NCBI RefSeq assembly: GCF_014641945.1
Contig: NZ_BMIJ01000001.1
Span: 668,585-732,584, forward strand
From: Marinobacterium zhoushanense
GTDB taxonomy: Bacteria > Pseudomonadota > Gammaproteobacteria > Pseudomonadales > Balneatricaceae
DNA length: 64,000 nt
Reading direction: 5' to 3'
Of this stretch, positions 1-9,680 are shown one piece after another. Below the pieces are notes generated by a model that made no database searches, was not told the origin of the DNA, and saw nothing but the letters and a program-made list of their open reading frames with translations. How positions within the stretch are numbered: position 1 is the first letter of the stretch; the number at the start of each line of letters is the position of its first letter. Made by a program: the position numbers and the translations under genes.

Positions 1-95
1 CGCAAAAGTAGCATGAGAATCAGCCTATTAGCAAAAAAAGCTGCCCTCCCCCTTGGTACTGAAAGGAAAAAGTACCGGAAATATGGGTACCAGAA

Positions 96-128
96 ATAAA
101 AAACCCGCCAGCAGGTTTGCCGACGGGT
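96..128 (-). terminator. Rho-independent terminator of argG
   Basis: Read on the minus strand, a stem of about ten pairs (ACCCGTC against GGCGGGT with an inner extension, one G-T pair) closes on a short loop and is followed by six T. It begins 27 bases after the argG stop codon. The 95 bases beyond it show no gene that I can recognise. Confidence 0.8.
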
Positions 129-154
129 CTTGAAGTCACTAATTACGTGCGTGA

Positions 155-1381
155 TTAGTCATCCAGCAGGCTACGCCCCTTGCTGGCCGCAATGCGCATA
201 CGCAGTGCATTCAACTTGATAAACCCTTCTGCATCTTTCTGGTTGTAAGAGCCCGCATCATCCTCGAATGTCGCGATACTCTCGTCAAACAGACTATCCT
301 CGGAACGGCGACCAACCACGGAAACCGCACCCTTGTACAGTTTAACGCGCACATCACCGTTTACGTTACGCTGGCTGTAATCGATCATCTGCTGCAGCAT
401 CTTGCGCTCTTCTGACCACCAGAAACCGTTATAGATGACCTTGGCGTAGCGCGGCATCAACTCATCCTTCAGATGCGCCGCTTCGCGATCAAGGGTAATC
501 GATTCGATGGCACGGTGCGCCTTAAGCATGATGGTACCTCCCGGGGTTTCGTAGCAACCGCGAGACTTCATGCCAACGAAGCGGTTCTCGACGATATCCA
601 GACGCCCGACACCGTTCTCACCACCAATCTTATTCAGATAGGCAAGCACCTCGGCCGGAGTCATCTCCTTACCGTCGATTGCGACGATATCTCCCTTGCG
701 GTAGGTCAGCTCCAGGTAGGTCGGCTGATCCGGAGCCTGCTCCGGAGCAACGCTCCAGCGCCACATATCCTCTTCCGCCTCAGCCCAGGGATCCTCGAGA
801 ATGCCACCCTCATAGGAGATATGCAGCAGGTTGGCGTCCATGGAGTAGGGAGACTTCTTCTTGTTCTTGGCAAAGTCGACCGGGATATCCCGCTCTTCGC
901 AATACGCCATCAGTGTCTCGCGAGAGGTCAGGTCCCACTCACGCCAGGGCGCGATCACCTTGACGCCAGGCTTCAGAGCATAAGCGCCCATCTCGAAGCG
1001 CACCTGATCGTTACCCTTACCGGTAGCGCCATGAGAGATGGCATCGGCACCGGTCTCATTGGCGATCTCGATCAATCGCTTGGCGATCAACGGACGGGCG
1101 ATCGACGTACCGAGCAGGTACTCACCCTCATAGATGGTATTGGCACGGAACATCGGGTAGACGTAGTCGCGCACGAACTCTTCGCGCAGGTCCTCGATGT
1201 AGATCTCTTTCACACCCAGTGCCTGCGCCTTGGCGCGTGCAGGCTCGACCTCTTCACCCTGGCCCAGATCAGCGGTAAAGGTCACTACTTCGCAGTTATA
1301 GGTGTCCTGTAGCCAACGGACGATCACGGAGGTATCCAGACCGCCGGAGTAAGCCAGTACGACCTTCTTAATATCGGACAT
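155..1381 (-). CDS. argG: Argininosuccinate synthase
   Basis: Joins citrulline and aspartate with ATP to give argininosuccinate, the seventh step of arginine synthesis, in the cytoplasm. The 408-residue protein carries the N-type ATP pyrophosphatase P-loop AYSGGLDTS at residues 10-18 and the family blocks [15 protein letters not shown] and [15 protein letters not shown], over the family's usual length of about 400. The frame is open for 17 more codons upstream, but the start at 1381 gives the canonical [14 protein letters not shown] beginning, so I use it. An extended -10 lies about 70 bases upstream. argD and argF follow 3-6 kb away on the other strand, so the arginine genes are clustered but not one operon. 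Identification is secure. Confidence 0.98.
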   Translation of the reverse strand: MSDIKKVVLAYSGGLDTSVIVRWLQDTYNCEVVTFTADLGQGEEVEPARAKAQALGVKEIYIEDLREEFVRDYVYPMFRANTIYEGEYLLGTSIARPLIAKRLIEIANETGADAISHGATGKGNDQVRFEMGAYALKPGVKVIAPWREWDLTSRETLMAYCEERDIPVDFAKNKKKSPYSMDANLLHISYEGGILEDPWAEAEEDMWRWSVAPEQAPDQPTYLELTYRKGDIVAIDGKEMTPAEVLAYLNKIGGENGVGRLDIVENRFVGMKSRGCYETPGGTIMLKAHRAIESITLDREAAHLKDELMPRYAKVIYNGFWWSEERKMLQQMIDYSQRNVNGDVRVKLYKGAVSVVGRRSEDSLFDESIATFEDDAGSYNQKDAEGFIKLNALRMRIAASKGRSLLDD

Positions 1382-1451
1382 GTTGCGACTCCAGATCACA
1401 GAAATCCGGCCCCCGCTGCGAGGACCGGTCATTAAAAGCGGAAAGCGCGAA

Positions 1452-1460
1452 AGTATATCA
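1452..1460 (-). promoter_or_regulatory. Extended -10 promoter element for argG
   Basis: On the minus strand the sequence TGATATACT is an extended -10 (TG, one base, TATACT) about 70 bases before the argG start. The -35 position is poor, as is usual for extended -10 promoters. No ArgR operator could be identified by eye. Confidence 0.45.
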
Positions 1461-1492
1461 GAAAGCGGGGCGTCGTATAACCAGCGTGATTA

Positions 1493-2362
1493 TCAACGCA
1501 CCGGCGCCTCTTCTCGCTCGAGGCGTATGGTGACGCGACGGTTTCGCGCCCGATTCTCGGCACTGGTATTGGGCACCACCGGATAGCGTTCACCGTGGTA
1601 ACGGGTCACGATCCGCTCCTCCGGCACCCCCTGCTGTATCAGATAGCGCGCCACATCTTCCGCACGCTTCTTGGACAGATCCCGATTCAGCAATCGCCGC
1701 CCCAGATTATCCGAGTGGCCGTCAACATAGATCGTTTGCACGCTGTTATCGGCTTTGACATAGGTCGCAATCAACGCCAAGCGCTCCCGCGTAGCATCCG
1801 ACAACGCCGTCTGCCCCGAGGGAAACAGCACGGCGGTCCGTGCAACCTGGCGATAGTTGACCGGCAGCAGTCCCGAGATACAGTTCAGATAATCGATATA
1901 GGCCGACTGGAAATTGGCAGCCGATATACCCACCTTAAGCAGTTCCGGCGTGCCATACCACTGATCGGTATTGAACGTGGGCGTCATCCCGCGGTAAAGC
2001 GCAGCCAGCATATTCTTGGCCAGCTCCGCCGGCACCTCGATAACCCCGGTACCCGGCACCGCCCTGACCACGCCGAGCAGCTGCGGATCGATCCCGGGCT
2101 GCCAGGGCGAAGCCTCCGCCACCAGCTTCGCCTGCCCCTCAACCTGCTGCCGCTGGGTCGGCGTCAGGGTAAAGTGCACCGCCTCCCCAGCCTGGTGTTC
2201 AAAGGCGGCCACTCCGTATGAGGGGATCTCCTGCTGCAGCCTGCAGATGAACTGAGAGCTCTCCATCTCCCACTGAGAATCGTCTATGGACGCACGAAAG
2301 GTCACCGCCCCCGCATACCGAAACGAGAAACACAGCACGAAAAACAGCAACCAGAAACGCAT
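1493..2362 (-). CDS. motY: MotY-like OmpA-family flagellar protein
   Basis: A secreted protein of 289 residues with a hydrophobic signal (WLLFFVLCFSFRYAGA), a family-specific N-terminal half (about 25-150) and a C-terminal OmpA peptidoglycan-binding domain, seen in YVDGHSDNLG and LSKKRAEDVARYL. MotY proteins form the T ring of sodium-driven and some proton-driven polar flagella and help to anchor the stator. Its place between argG and rnt matches the motY locus of Pseudomonas, which supports the name over a generic OmpA-like protein. The start is uncertain: ATGs at 2377 and 2407 are in frame, and 2362 places the signal peptide best. No other flagellar gene is in the window, although the chemoreceptor at 21601 also implies motility. 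Confidence 0.85.
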   Translation of the reverse strand: MRFWLLFFVLCFSFRYAGAVTFRASIDDSQWEMESSQFICRLQQEIPSYGVAAFEHQAGEAVHFTLTPTQRQQVEGQAKLVAEASPWQPGIDPQLLGVVRAVPGTGVIEVPAELAKNMLAALYRGMTPTFNTDQWYGTPELLKVGISAANFQSAYIDYLNCISGLLPVNYRQVARTAVLFPSGQTALSDATRERLALIATYVKADNSVQTIYVDGHSDNLGRRLLNRDLSKKRAEDVARYLIQQGVPEERIVTRYHGERYPVVPNTSAENRARNRRVTIRLEREEAPVR

Positions 2363-2554
2363 CCAAAGGATTCCCATCACACAGAGCAGAGGGCTGATCA
2401 AGACCACCCCATAGTATCAGGAAGTTATCGGCCGCCCAGCCTAAGGCTTTAACCCTCCTTGACGGGCACAACAATTGCCCTCCAACCAATGACTGTTAGA
2501 ATGGTCTCATACACGATCGACAGCAACCAACAGCGCCTGATTTAAGGAAACCTA

Positions 2555-3196
2555 TTGTCCTCCTCTAAACACCCCATGTCCGACCGTTTTCGCGGATTCC
2601 TACCTGTTGTCATCGACGTGGAGACCGCAGGCTTCAACCCCCGTACCGACGCTCTGCTCGAGGTAGCCGCAGTAACGCTTACCATGGATGAGCAGGGCTA
2701 CCTGATCCCGGACAAAAGCTTCGACGCCAAGGTCGCACCGTTCGAAGGTGCCAACCTCGAACCCGAAGCACTGGCGTTCACCGGCATCGACCCCTTCGAC
2801 CCGGAGCGGGAAGCGCTGACCGAACTCGACGCACTGGAGATGATCTTCAAACCGGTACGCAAATCGATAAAGTCGCACGACTGCAAGCGCGCCATTCTGG
2901 TGGGCCACAACGCCGCCTTCGATCACAGCTTTATCTGCAATGCGGCTGATCGGGCCGACATCAAGCGCAACCCCTTTCACCCATTCTCGACGTTCGACAC
3001 CGCAACCCTGGCGGGCCTTGCCTTCGGTCAGACCGTCCTCGCCCGCGCCTGTGACGTAGCGGGAATCGAATTCGACGGCAAGCAAGCCCACTCAGCGCTT
3101 TATGATACGCAAAAGACCGCCGAGCTGTTCTGCACCATCGTCAACCGCTGGAAGGATTTAGGCGGCTGGGAGATGGTACTGGCGACACGAGACTAA
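2555..3196 (+). CDS. rnt: Ribonuclease T
   Basis: A DEDD-family 3'-5' exoribonuclease that trims tRNA CCA ends and matures 5S and 23S rRNA 3' ends. The 213-residue protein shows all catalytic positions: D21 and E23 in IDVETAG, the Asp of HNAAFDHSF near 123, and H179 and D184 in HSALYDT. RNRFRG-like and HPFSTFDT stretches are also typical. The start chosen is TTG at 2555, because AAGGA ends six bases before it; the next ATG at 2576 has no ribosome-binding site. It is transcribed away from motY and converges with the peroxiredoxin gene over a shared terminator. Confidence 0.95.
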   Translation: MSSSKHPMSDRFRGFLPVVIDVETAGFNPRTDALLEVAAVTLTMDEQGYLIPDKSFDAKVAPFEGANLEPEALAFTGIDPFDPEREALTELDALEMIFKPVRKSIKSHDCKRAILVGHNAAFDHSFICNAADRADIKRNPFHPFSTFDTATLAGLAFGQTVLARACDVAGIEFDGKQAHSALYDTQKTAELFCTIVNRWKDLGGWEMVLATRD

Positions 3197-3220
3197 GCGA
3201 GCGCGCAGGCCACTGGACAC

Positions 3221-3248
3221 AAAAAAACCCGCCTGAGCGGGTTTTTTT
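3221..3248. terminator. Bidirectional terminator between rnt and the peroxiredoxin gene
   Basis: Seven A, CCCGC, loop CTGA, GCGGG, seven T. The hairpin works in both directions and sits between two convergent genes, 24 bases after the rnt stop and 16 before the end of the peroxiredoxin gene. Confidence 0.92.
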
Positions 3249-3264
3249 AGTTTCAAGACAGCTG

Positions 3265-3867
3265 TTACAGCTTGTCTGACTCTTCAGACAGGTACGCAGC
3301 AACGCCTTCCGGAGAAGCGTTCATGCCCTTGTCGCCCTTGTTCCAGCCAGCCGGACAGACTTCACCGTGCTCTTCGTGGAACTGCAGTGCATCAACCAGA
3401 CGGATCAGTTCGTCCATGTTACGGCCCAGCGGCAGGTCATTGACGATCTGAGAGCGAACCACACCCTCTTTATCGATCAAGAACGCGCCACGGAACGCCA
3501 CACCACCCTCAGCTTCGACGTCATACGCCTGGCAGATCTCATGCTTGGTGTCAGCCGCCAGTGTATATTTGACCGGACCGATACCACCGGCATTGACCGG
3601 AGTGTTACGCCATGCGTTGTGAGTGAACTGGGAGTCGATGGAAACACCAATCACTTCAACCCCACGCTCAGCAAACGCATCCATACGGTGATCCAGAGCG
3701 ATCAACTCTGAAGGACACACGAAGGTGAAGTCGAGCGGGTAGAAGAAAACCAGACCGTATTTGCCTTTGATCGCGTCGCTCAGAGTGAAGCTGTCAACGA
3801 TGCTGCCATCACCCAGTACAGCGGCAACTGTGAAGTCCGGTGCTTTTTTACCTACGAGTACGCCCAT
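3265..3867 (-). CDS. Typical 2-Cys peroxiredoxin (AhpC/Prx1 family)
   Basis: Reduces hydrogen peroxide and organic peroxides in the cytoplasm through a cysteine pair. The peroxidatic Cys51 lies in DFTFVCPSE and the resolving Cys171 in GEVCPAGW; the 200-residue length and C-terminal extension fit the typical 2-Cys class. The pocket residues of PLDFTFVCP are intact. Position next to grxD and rnt is shared with Pseudomonas, where the gene is annotated as a TsaA-like peroxidase. The electron donor cannot be told from the sequence; there is no ahpF beside it. The start is the only good ATG, with a purine-rich GAGAGTAGAGAACA stretch in front. Confidence 0.95.
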   Translation of the reverse strand: MGVLVGKKAPDFTVAAVLGDGSIVDSFTLSDAIKGKYGLVFFYPLDFTFVCPSELIALDHRMDAFAERGVEVIGVSIDSQFTHNAWRNTPVNAGGIGPVKYTLAADTKHEICQAYDVEAEGGVAFRGAFLIDKEGVVRSQIVNDLPLGRNMDELIRLVDALQFHEEHGEVCPAGWNKGDKGMNASPEGVAAYLSEESDKL

Positions 3868-3998
3868 TGTTCTCTACTCTCCATGCTAAGTTGAGATTTT
3901 CTTGGAATAATCAAAAACTTGACGTTACCTGATTAACCATGCGGGTTCTAATAGAGCCCAGCTATATGCTTGATTGAGACTCGCTATCGCCAGCTCGA

Positions 3999-4337
3999 TC
4001 AGGCCTCTTCTGAATCACTCTGCTGCTTGGCAGCGGCGCTGACCAGCTCCTGCAGCGCACCGCTTTCCGCCATCTCGCAGATGATGTCACATCCACCGAC
4101 CAGCTCGCCGTTTACCCACAACTGCGGAAAGGTCGGCCAGTTGGCATACTTTGGCAGCTCGGCGCGAATCTCCGGCGCCTCAAGGATGTTCACAAAGGCG
4201 AAACGCTCACCACAAGCGACCAGCGCTTCCGAGGCCCGAGAAGAGAAACCACACTGCGGGAAGCGGGGGGTGCCCTTCATATATAGCAGAATCGAATTGC
4301 TTTCGATCTGCTCTTTGATGGTATCGACTACGCTCAT
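3999..4337 (-). CDS. grxD: Monothiol glutaredoxin GrxD (Grx4 type)
   Basis: Binds and delivers [2Fe-2S] clusters, usually as a homodimer or with BolA-type partners. The 112-residue protein has the monothiol CGFS motif with Cys29, the WPTFPQLWVNGELVGGCDI glutathione-binding region, and the usual length. Start ATG 4337 is preceded by AAGGTG at a five-base distance. A BolA/IbaG-type protein, the usual partner family, is encoded at 62900-63139 of this window. It is on the same strand as the peroxiredoxin gene, with 131 bases between them, so they may be co-transcribed. Confidence 0.96.
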   Translation of the reverse strand: MSVVDTIKEQIESNSILLYMKGTPRFPQCGFSSRASEALVACGERFAFVNILEAPEIRAELPKYANWPTFPQLWVNGELVGGCDIICEMAESGALQELVSAAAKQQSDSEEA

Positions 4338-4597
4338 GGTTACACCTTGCTGTTAAATAGATTCTGTACCTAAAGCCACCCAGTCGACACCAGGCAGCTC
4401 GATTCATCACAGGCTATATCCTACCGCCTTACTGGGATTAATAAAATATCCAGCCACGGCAGACGCGTGCCCACTACCTTCTGTATATGGAGCCAGCACG
4501 AGCTGTTTCAAGTAGATAGCACAGGAAGCACAAACAGAAAGCCTGACACAATATTATTGCCAAAACACTAACCCCCACATAGAATGTCGGTTTTTTC

Positions 4598-4618
4598 GGC
4601 AGCTCCGGCTGCCTTTTT
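4598..4618 (+). terminator. Intrinsic terminator or attenuator in the argD leader
   Basis: GGCAGC, loop TCCG, GCTGCC, then five T, in the orientation of argD and ending 22 bases before its start codon. No plus-strand gene precedes it: the 303 bases between grxD and argD contain no convincing coding region. It is therefore either a leader attenuator for argD or the end of an unrecognised small RNA made from 4410-4600. The hairpin is certain; its role is not. Confidence 0.65.
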
Positions 4619-4640
4619 GCGTTGTAGGGAGAAACGCCCG

Positions 4641-5834
4641 ATGTCGTTACAGCCACTGATGAACACCTATAACAGGCTCTCGGTCGCCTTTGACTATGGC
4701 AAGGGCGTCTGGATTTACGACACTGACGGCCACCGCTATCTTGATGCCCTGTGCGGCATCGCCGTTACCGGACTGGGTCACGCCCATCCTGCCGTCACCA
4801 GTGCGATCAGTGACCAGGCCGCGCGCCTGATCCACTGCTCCAACCTCTACACCATTCCGCTGCAGGAGCAGCTGGCGGAAAAATTGACCTCGACCTCCGG
4901 CATGGAGAATGCGTTTTTCTGCAACTCCGGCGCCGAAGCCAACGAGGCGGCGATCAAGCTCGCCCGCCGCTACGGTCATCAGAAGGGGATCGACCTTCCT
5001 ACCATCATTGTAATGGAGAACGCTTTCCACGGCCGAACCCTCGCTACGCTGAGCGCTACAGGCAACCGCTCCGCCCAGGCCGGCTTCGAGCCGCTGGTTT
5101 CCGGCTTTGTGCGTGTGCCGTACGACGATATCGACGCAGTACGCCAGATTGCGGCCAAGAACCCCAACATCGTTGCCATCCTGGTTGAGCCGGTACAGGG
5201 CGAAGGCGGCGTGCACATACCGGCGCCGGACTACCTGAACCAGTTGCGTGATATCTGCGACCAGCAACAGTGGCTGCTGATGCTGGATGAAGTCCAGACT
5301 GGCAACGGCCGTACCGGGCGCTATTTCGCCTATCAGCACAACGGCATTCTGCCGGATGTGGTGACCACGGCTAAAGGCCTCGCCAACGGTGTGCCGATCG
5401 GCGCCTGCCTGGCGCGTGGCGATGCCGCGAAACTTTTCACTCCGGGCACCCACGGCACAACCTATGGCGGCAACCCGCTTGCATGCGCCGCAGCCCTGGC
5501 CGTAATTGATACCATCAGTGCCGAAAACCTTTGCCAACGCGTCGAAGAGCTGGGACGCTACATCGTCGACCAGTTCCGCGCCAAACTGGGCGACGCCCCC
5601 TACATCCGCGAGATCCGCGGCAAGGGCTTGATGATCGGCATCGAACTCACCGAAGCCGGAACCGAACTGGCCGTGCTGGCCAAGGTAAAAGGCGTGCTGC
5701 TGAATGTAACCGGCGGCGGCCGGGTGGTGCGTATGCTACCGCCCCTGATCATGAGCCAGAATGAGGCCGACCTCATGATCAACACTGTATCGCAGCTTAT
5801 CCGCGTCTATTCGGGCGATGAGCGCACCGATTGA
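4641..5834 (+). CDS. argD: Acetylornithine aminotransferase
   Basis: PLP enzyme that makes N-acetylornithine from N-acetylglutamate semialdehyde; members of this family often also serve as succinyldiaminopimelate aminotransferase in lysine synthesis. The 397-residue protein has the class III signature: FFCNSGAEANEAAIKLAR, the aspartate of LMLDEVQTGNGRTG, and the PLP lysine in TTAKGLANG (about residue 248). The start at 4641 is supported by AGGGAGA eight bases upstream; an upstream in-frame ATG at 4584 would place the leader hairpin inside the coding region and has no binding site. argF follows 60 bases downstream on the same strand, so the pair is probably an operon. Confidence 0.96.
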   Translation: MSLQPLMNTYNRLSVAFDYGKGVWIYDTDGHRYLDALCGIAVTGLGHAHPAVTSAISDQAARLIHCSNLYTIPLQEQLAEKLTSTSGMENAFFCNSGAEANEAAIKLARRYGHQKGIDLPTIIVMENAFHGRTLATLSATGNRSAQAGFEPLVSGFVRVPYDDIDAVRQIAAKNPNIVAILVEPVQGEGGVHIPAPDYLNQLRDICDQQQWLLMLDEVQTGNGRTGRYFAYQHNGILPDVVTTAKGLANGVPIGACLARGDAAKLFTPGTHGTTYGGNPLACAAALAVIDTISAENLCQRVEELGRYIVDQFRAKLGDAPYIREIRGKGLMIGIELTEAGTELAVLAKVKGVLLNVTGGGRVVRMLPPLIMSQNEADLMINTVSQLIRVYSGDERTD

Positions 5835-5894
5835 CACGCTGCCAATTTATCCACTTGACCTCTGGAACCGGCGGCTTGGCCGCCAGTTGACACT

Positions 5895-6806
5895 ATGAGT
5901 ATTAGACACTTTCTGACTTTGCTGGATATGACGCCGGCAGAGCTGCAAGGCATTATCGAACGGGCTAGCAAGCTCAAGCAGATGCGCAATAACGGCGAGA
6001 TCTACGAGCCGCTGAAAAACCGCGTGCTGGCGATGATCTTCGAAAAGGCGTCAACCCGAACCCGGGTATCCTTCGAGTCCGGCATGGCGCAGTTCGGCGG
6101 TCACGCCATGTTTCTGTCCCCCCGGGACACTCAGCTGGGCCGTGGTGAACCGGTGGAGGATAGCGCCCGCGTCATCTCCAGCATGGTCGATGCCGTCATG
6201 ATCCGCACCTTCAGCCACGAAGTGGTCGAGACCTTCGCGGCATACTCGAAAGTACCGGTTATCAACGCACTGACCGACGACTTTCACCCCTGCCAGCTGC
6301 TCGCCGACATGCAGACCTTCAACGAACTGCGTGGCTCGATCAAGGGCAAGACCGTGACCTGGGTCGGTGACGGCAACAATATGTGCAACTCCTACATCAA
6401 CGCCGCGCGTCAGTTTGACTTCAAGTTGAGTGTTGCCTGCCCCCCGGATTTTGCCCCCAACGAAGAGTTGGTACAGCAGAACGCCGATCGCGTCAGCGTG
6501 TTCAACAATCCGGAAGAAGCGGTCTCAGGCGCACATCTGGTATGCACCGATGTCTGGGCATCGATGGGCCAGGAAGATGAGCAACGCCAGCGCGAACGTC
6601 AGTTCCGCGGCTACCAGGTGACACCGGCACTGATGGACCTGGCCGCGGATGACGCACTGTTCATGCACTGCCTGCCCGCCCACCGCGGCGAAGAGATCAG
6701 CGAAGATATGATGGATGACCCGCGTTGCGTAGCCTTCCATCAAGCGGAAAACCGGCTCCACGCACAGAAAGCGTTGCTGGAATTCCTCCTTATCGGACCG
6801 CGCTGA
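5895..6806 (+). CDS. argF: Ornithine carbamoyltransferase, anabolic
   Basis: Transfers the carbamoyl group from carbamoyl phosphate to ornithine to give citrulline. The 303-residue protein carries the carbamoyl-phosphate loop [12 protein letters not shown] (about 50-61), the [14 protein letters not shown] block and the ornithine-binding [11 protein letters not shown] block. The length and the absence of catabolic-type surface motifs fit the biosynthetic ArgF of Pseudomonas, but anabolic versus catabolic cannot be proved by reading. It lies 60 bases after argD; together with argG it supplies most of the late arginine pathway; argH is not in the window. Confidence 0.96.
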   Translation: MSIRHFLTLLDMTPAELQGIIERASKLKQMRNNGEIYEPLKNRVLAMIFEKASTRTRVSFESGMAQFGGHAMFLSPRDTQLGRGEPVEDSARVISSMVDAVMIRTFSHEVVETFAAYSKVPVINALTDDFHPCQLLADMQTFNELRGSIKGKTVTWVGDGNNMCNSYINAARQFDFKLSVACPPDFAPNEELVQQNADRVSVFNNPEEAVSGAHLVCTDVWASMGQEDEQRQRERQFRGYQVTPALMDLAADDALFMHCLPAHRGEEISEDMMDDPRCVAFHQAENRLHAQKALLEFLLIGPR

Positions 6807-6839
6807 TTACTCACTGATAAGCTGAAACAGCTGCTCAAC

Positions 6840-6873
6840 GGCCCGCCAGGTTCTCGCCAGAGCCTGGCGGGCC
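6840..6873 (+). terminator. Strong hairpin after argF
   Basis: An 11-pair perfect stem, GGCCCGCCAGG against CCTGGCGGGCC, with a 12-base loop, starting 34 bases after the argF stop. The following GTCTATA is only weakly T-rich, so it may terminate argF transcription with Rho or protect the 3' end rather than act as a classic intrinsic terminator. Confidence 0.55.
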
Positions 6874-6926
6874 GTCTATACTGGCCTTCAGCGCCTTCTT
6901 TCGAGGACAGAGAGAGTCAGTCAGGT

Positions 6927-7844
6927 ATGATAGAACTACGTCATTTGAAAACCCTGTCCGCACTGCGCGACGCGGGTAGCCTTGTCGAAGCCGCCGAAAG
7001 GGTCCATTTGACGCAATCCGCGCTCTCCCACCAGATCAAGGATCTGGAAGACCGCCTCAACTGCTCGCTCTTTATCCGCAAGACAAAGCCGATCTGCTTC
7101 ACCAGTGCCGGGCAACGCCTGCTGGCGTTGGCCGATGACATGCTGCCGATGATTCGCAACGCCGAGCGCGACATTGCACGCCTGGCCGGCGGCGCGGCGG
7201 GCCGCTTGAACATCTGCATCGAATGCCATAGCTGTTTCGACTGGCTCATGCCCACGATCGACCACTTCCGCCAAAACTGGCCCGAGGTTGAGCTGGACCT
7301 ATCGACAGGGTTCAGTTTCCAGCCCCTGCCCGCGCTCGCCCGCGGCGATCTGGACCTGGTCATCACCTCAGATCCGGAGCCACGAAATGGCCTGCACTAT
7401 GTCCCGCTGTTTAGCTACGAATCGGTACTTGCCCTCAGCCGCCAGCACCGCCTGATCGCGCGGAAGTTCATCCATCCACGTGACCTCAGCCAGGAGACAC
7501 TGATCACCTATCCGGTCGACACCAGCCGTCTCGATGTCTATACCCGCTTCCTGGACCCCGAGAATATCGAGCCGGCCGAGCAGCGCACCGCGGAGCTGAC
7601 CGTGATGATGGTGCAACTGGTCGCCAGCGGACGCGGCGTTGCCGCCCTGCCCAACTGGGCGCTACACCAGTACCTGGAGCGGGATTATGTTGCCGCCCGG
7701 CCGCTGGGCGAAAAGGGCCTCTGGTGCACGCTCTATGCCGCCATGCGTGAGGACCAGAAAAATGCCGACTTCATGATCGACTTCCTCAATACCGCGCGCG
7801 AAGTTACCTTCCGCAACCTGAACGGCATTCGCGCTGCGTCCTGA
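6927..7844 (+). CDS. metR: LysR-family regulator MetR
   Basis: Activator of methionine and one-carbon genes that senses homocysteine. The 305-residue protein begins with the MetR-type winged helix (MIELRHLKTLSALRDAGSL, then VHLTQSALSHQIKDLE) and keeps family-specific effector-domain blocks: IECHSCFDWLMP, GDLDLVITSDPEPR, GLHYVPLFSYE and YPVDTSRLDVYTRFL. These separate it from generic LysR proteins. No met gene is adjacent. The start is the first ATG after the argF hairpin. Confidence 0.92.
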   Translation: MIELRHLKTLSALRDAGSLVEAAERVHLTQSALSHQIKDLEDRLNCSLFIRKTKPICFTSAGQRLLALADDMLPMIRNAERDIARLAGGAAGRLNICIECHSCFDWLMPTIDHFRQNWPEVELDLSTGFSFQPLPALARGDLDLVITSDPEPRNGLHYVPLFSYESVLALSRQHRLIARKFIHPRDLSQETLITYPVDTSRLDVYTRFLDPENIEPAEQRTAELTVMMVQLVASGRGVAALPNWALHQYLERDYVAARPLGEKGLWCTLYAAMREDQKNADFMIDFLNTAREVTFRNLNGIRAAS

Positions 7845-7892
7845 TCGGGCGCATTCCCCGTCGACTTACGCCTTTTACACAGCTCTACGCCT

Positions 7893-7920
7893 TTGTTTGC
7901 ACGCCGCGATCCAATACACT
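7893..7920 (+). promoter_or_regulatory. Candidate sigma-70 promoter for the DAHP synthase gene
   Basis: TTGTTT, 16 bases, TACACT, ending 50 bases before the start codon. The hexamers agree moderately with consensus and nothing else in the 126-base gap fits better. Confidence 0.45.
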
Positions 7921-7970
7921 AAACGAATCAATCAATTCCGCTTATACAAGACGTTTACGGACACCCCACT

Positions 7971-9326
7971 ATGCCTAACTGGAGCCCCCGCAGCTGGCGG
8001 GCAAAACCGATCGCTCAACAGCCGGTCTACCCCGACCTGAACGCCCTGACTGCGACCGAAGAGGTGCTCGGCAGATACCCACCACTGGTGTTTGCCGGCG
8101 AGATCCGCTCTCTGCAGGATGAGCTGGCCGCAGTCAGTCGTGGTGAGGGGTTCCTGTTGCAGGGCGGCGACTGTGCCGAAAGCTTTGCCGAGTTCAACGC
8201 CAACAAGATCAAGAACACCTTCCAGCTGCTGCTGCAGATGGCGATTGTGCTGACCTTTGCCGGCAGCTGCCCGGTGGTCAAGATCGGCCGCATGGCCGGA
8301 CAGTTCGCCAAACCGCGCTCGGCCGGTACCGAAACCATCGATGGCGTCGAACTGCCCAGCTACCGCGGCGATATCATCAACGACATCGCGTTCACCGCGG
8401 ACGCGCGCACACCGGACCCGCAGCGCCTGCTGTCGGCCTACCACCAGTCCTCATCCACGTTGAATCTGCTGCGCGCCTTTGCCGGCGGCGGCCTGGCCGA
8501 CCTGCACCAGGTGCACAAATGGAATCTCGGCTTTGTCTCTCAGACCCCGCAGCATGAGAAATATGAGCACTTGGCGGCGCAGATCGACCAGACCCTGGCG
8601 TTCATGGAGGCCTGCGGGCTGAATGCGGACAACACACCGCAGCTCAAGGAGACTGCGTTCTACACCTCCCACGAAGCGCTGCTGCTGAACTTCGAGGAGG
8701 CGCTGACGCGGCGCGACAGCCTGACCGGTGACTGGTACGACTGCTCCGCGCATATGCTCTGGATCGGCGACCGTACCCGACAGCCGGATCACGCCCATGT
8801 CGAATTCCTGCGCGGAGTGAAGAACCCGATCGGCATCAAAGTGGGGCCCAGTACCAATGTCGACGACCTGCGCCGCCTGCTCGAGATCCTCAACCCGCAC
8901 AATGCAGCCGGCCGTATCACGCTGATTGCGCGCATGGGTGCCGACAAGATCCTTGAAAAACTGCCGCCGCTGATCCGCTCCGTGCAGCAGATGGGTTCCA
9001 GCGTGGTCTGGAGTTCCGATCCGATGCACGGCAACACCATCAAGGCATCCAACGGCTACAAGACACGTAACGTTAACGCCATCCTGCACGAGATGCAGGG
9101 CTTCTTCGAGGCCCATGAGGCCGAAGGCACCTATGCCGGCGGCGTCCACTTCGAGATGACCGGCAATGATGTTACCGAGTGCATCGGCGGCGCCTACCAG
9201 ATCACCGAGGAGGGGCTCGCCGACCGCTACGACACCTTTTGCGATCCTCGCCTGAATGCCGACCAGTCACTGGAGCTGGCGTTCATGATCGCTGATACGC
9301 TGAAGATCGCGCGGAGGCAAAGGTGA
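7971..9326 (+). CDS. Class II 3-deoxy-7-phosphoheptulonate synthase (DAHP synthase)
   Basis: Condenses phosphoenolpyruvate and erythrose 4-phosphate, the entry step of the shikimate pathway. The 451-residue protein is of the class II (plant and Mycobacterium AroG) type: it starts with [18 protein letters not shown], then has [12 protein letters not shown], the metal and substrate blocks KVGPST and SDPMHGNT, and a late [14 protein letters not shown] block with the metal-binding acid. It is unrelated in sequence to the AroF/G/H enzymes of E. coli. It overlaps the next gene by four bases. Phenazine PhzC also belongs to class II, but no phenazine genes are present. Confidence 0.95.
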   Translation: MPNWSPRSWRAKPIAQQPVYPDLNALTATEEVLGRYPPLVFAGEIRSLQDELAAVSRGEGFLLQGGDCAESFAEFNANKIKNTFQLLLQMAIVLTFAGSCPVVKIGRMAGQFAKPRSAGTETIDGVELPSYRGDIINDIAFTADARTPDPQRLLSAYHQSSSTLNLLRAFAGGGLADLHQVHKWNLGFVSQTPQHEKYEHLAAQIDQTLAFMEACGLNADNTPQLKETAFYTSHEALLLNFEEALTRRDSLTGDWYDCSAHMLWIGDRTRQPDHAHVEFLRGVKNPIGIKVGPSTNVDDLRRLLEILNPHNAAGRITLIARMGADKILEKLPPLIRSVQQMGSSVVWSSDPMHGNTIKASNGYKTRNVNAILHEMQGFFEAHEAEGTYAGGVHFEMTGNDVTECIGGAYQITEEGLADRYDTFCDPRLNADQSLELAFMIADTLKIARRQR

Positions 9327-9649
9327 CCCCGGCACAACAGGTCCTGCCCCTGCTGATGGAGATCGAACGCGAGATGCGCGCGCTTGATCTCTGGTCTCAG
9401 ACCATGCCCGACGCCCAGGCGTTGATGAGCCAGCAGCCGTTCTGTATCGACACTCTGGAGTTCCACGAGTGGGTACAGTGGCTGCTGCTGCCGCGCCTGC
9501 AGCACCTGGTACTGGAGCAACTGCCACTGCCGGAGAGCTGCGCGGTCGCGCCCATGGCCGAGGAGGCATTCAAGTTGATGGAGGAGAACACGGAACACCT
9601 GCTCGAACTGCTCGAGCAACTTGATCAGGCGGTAACAGACGCTACCTGA
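9323..9649 (+). CDS. YqcC-family protein
   Basis: A 108-residue cytoplasmic protein of unknown function. The central [25 protein letters not shown] block with [16 protein letters not shown] matches the E. coli YqcC family pattern. It starts with GTG inside the stop codon of the DAHP synthase gene, behind a GGAGG-like sequence, so its translation is coupled to that gene. In E. coli yqcC lies next to a tRNA pseudouridine synthase gene (truC), which is not seen here. Confidence 0.85.
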   Translation: MTPAQQVLPLLMEIEREMRALDLWSQTMPDAQALMSQQPFCIDTLEFHEWVQWLLLPRLQHLVLEQLPLPESCAVAPMAEEAFKLMEENTEHLLELLEQLDQAVTDAT

Positions 9650-9680
9650 AACCGATCGTGCCGTGTTATGGAAAACCTGA

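Noticed and set aside
4584..4640. Upstream in-frame start of argD at 4584
   Set aside because: It would translate through the terminator hairpin and lacks a ribosome-binding site; ATG 4641 has AGGGAGA and the family N terminus.
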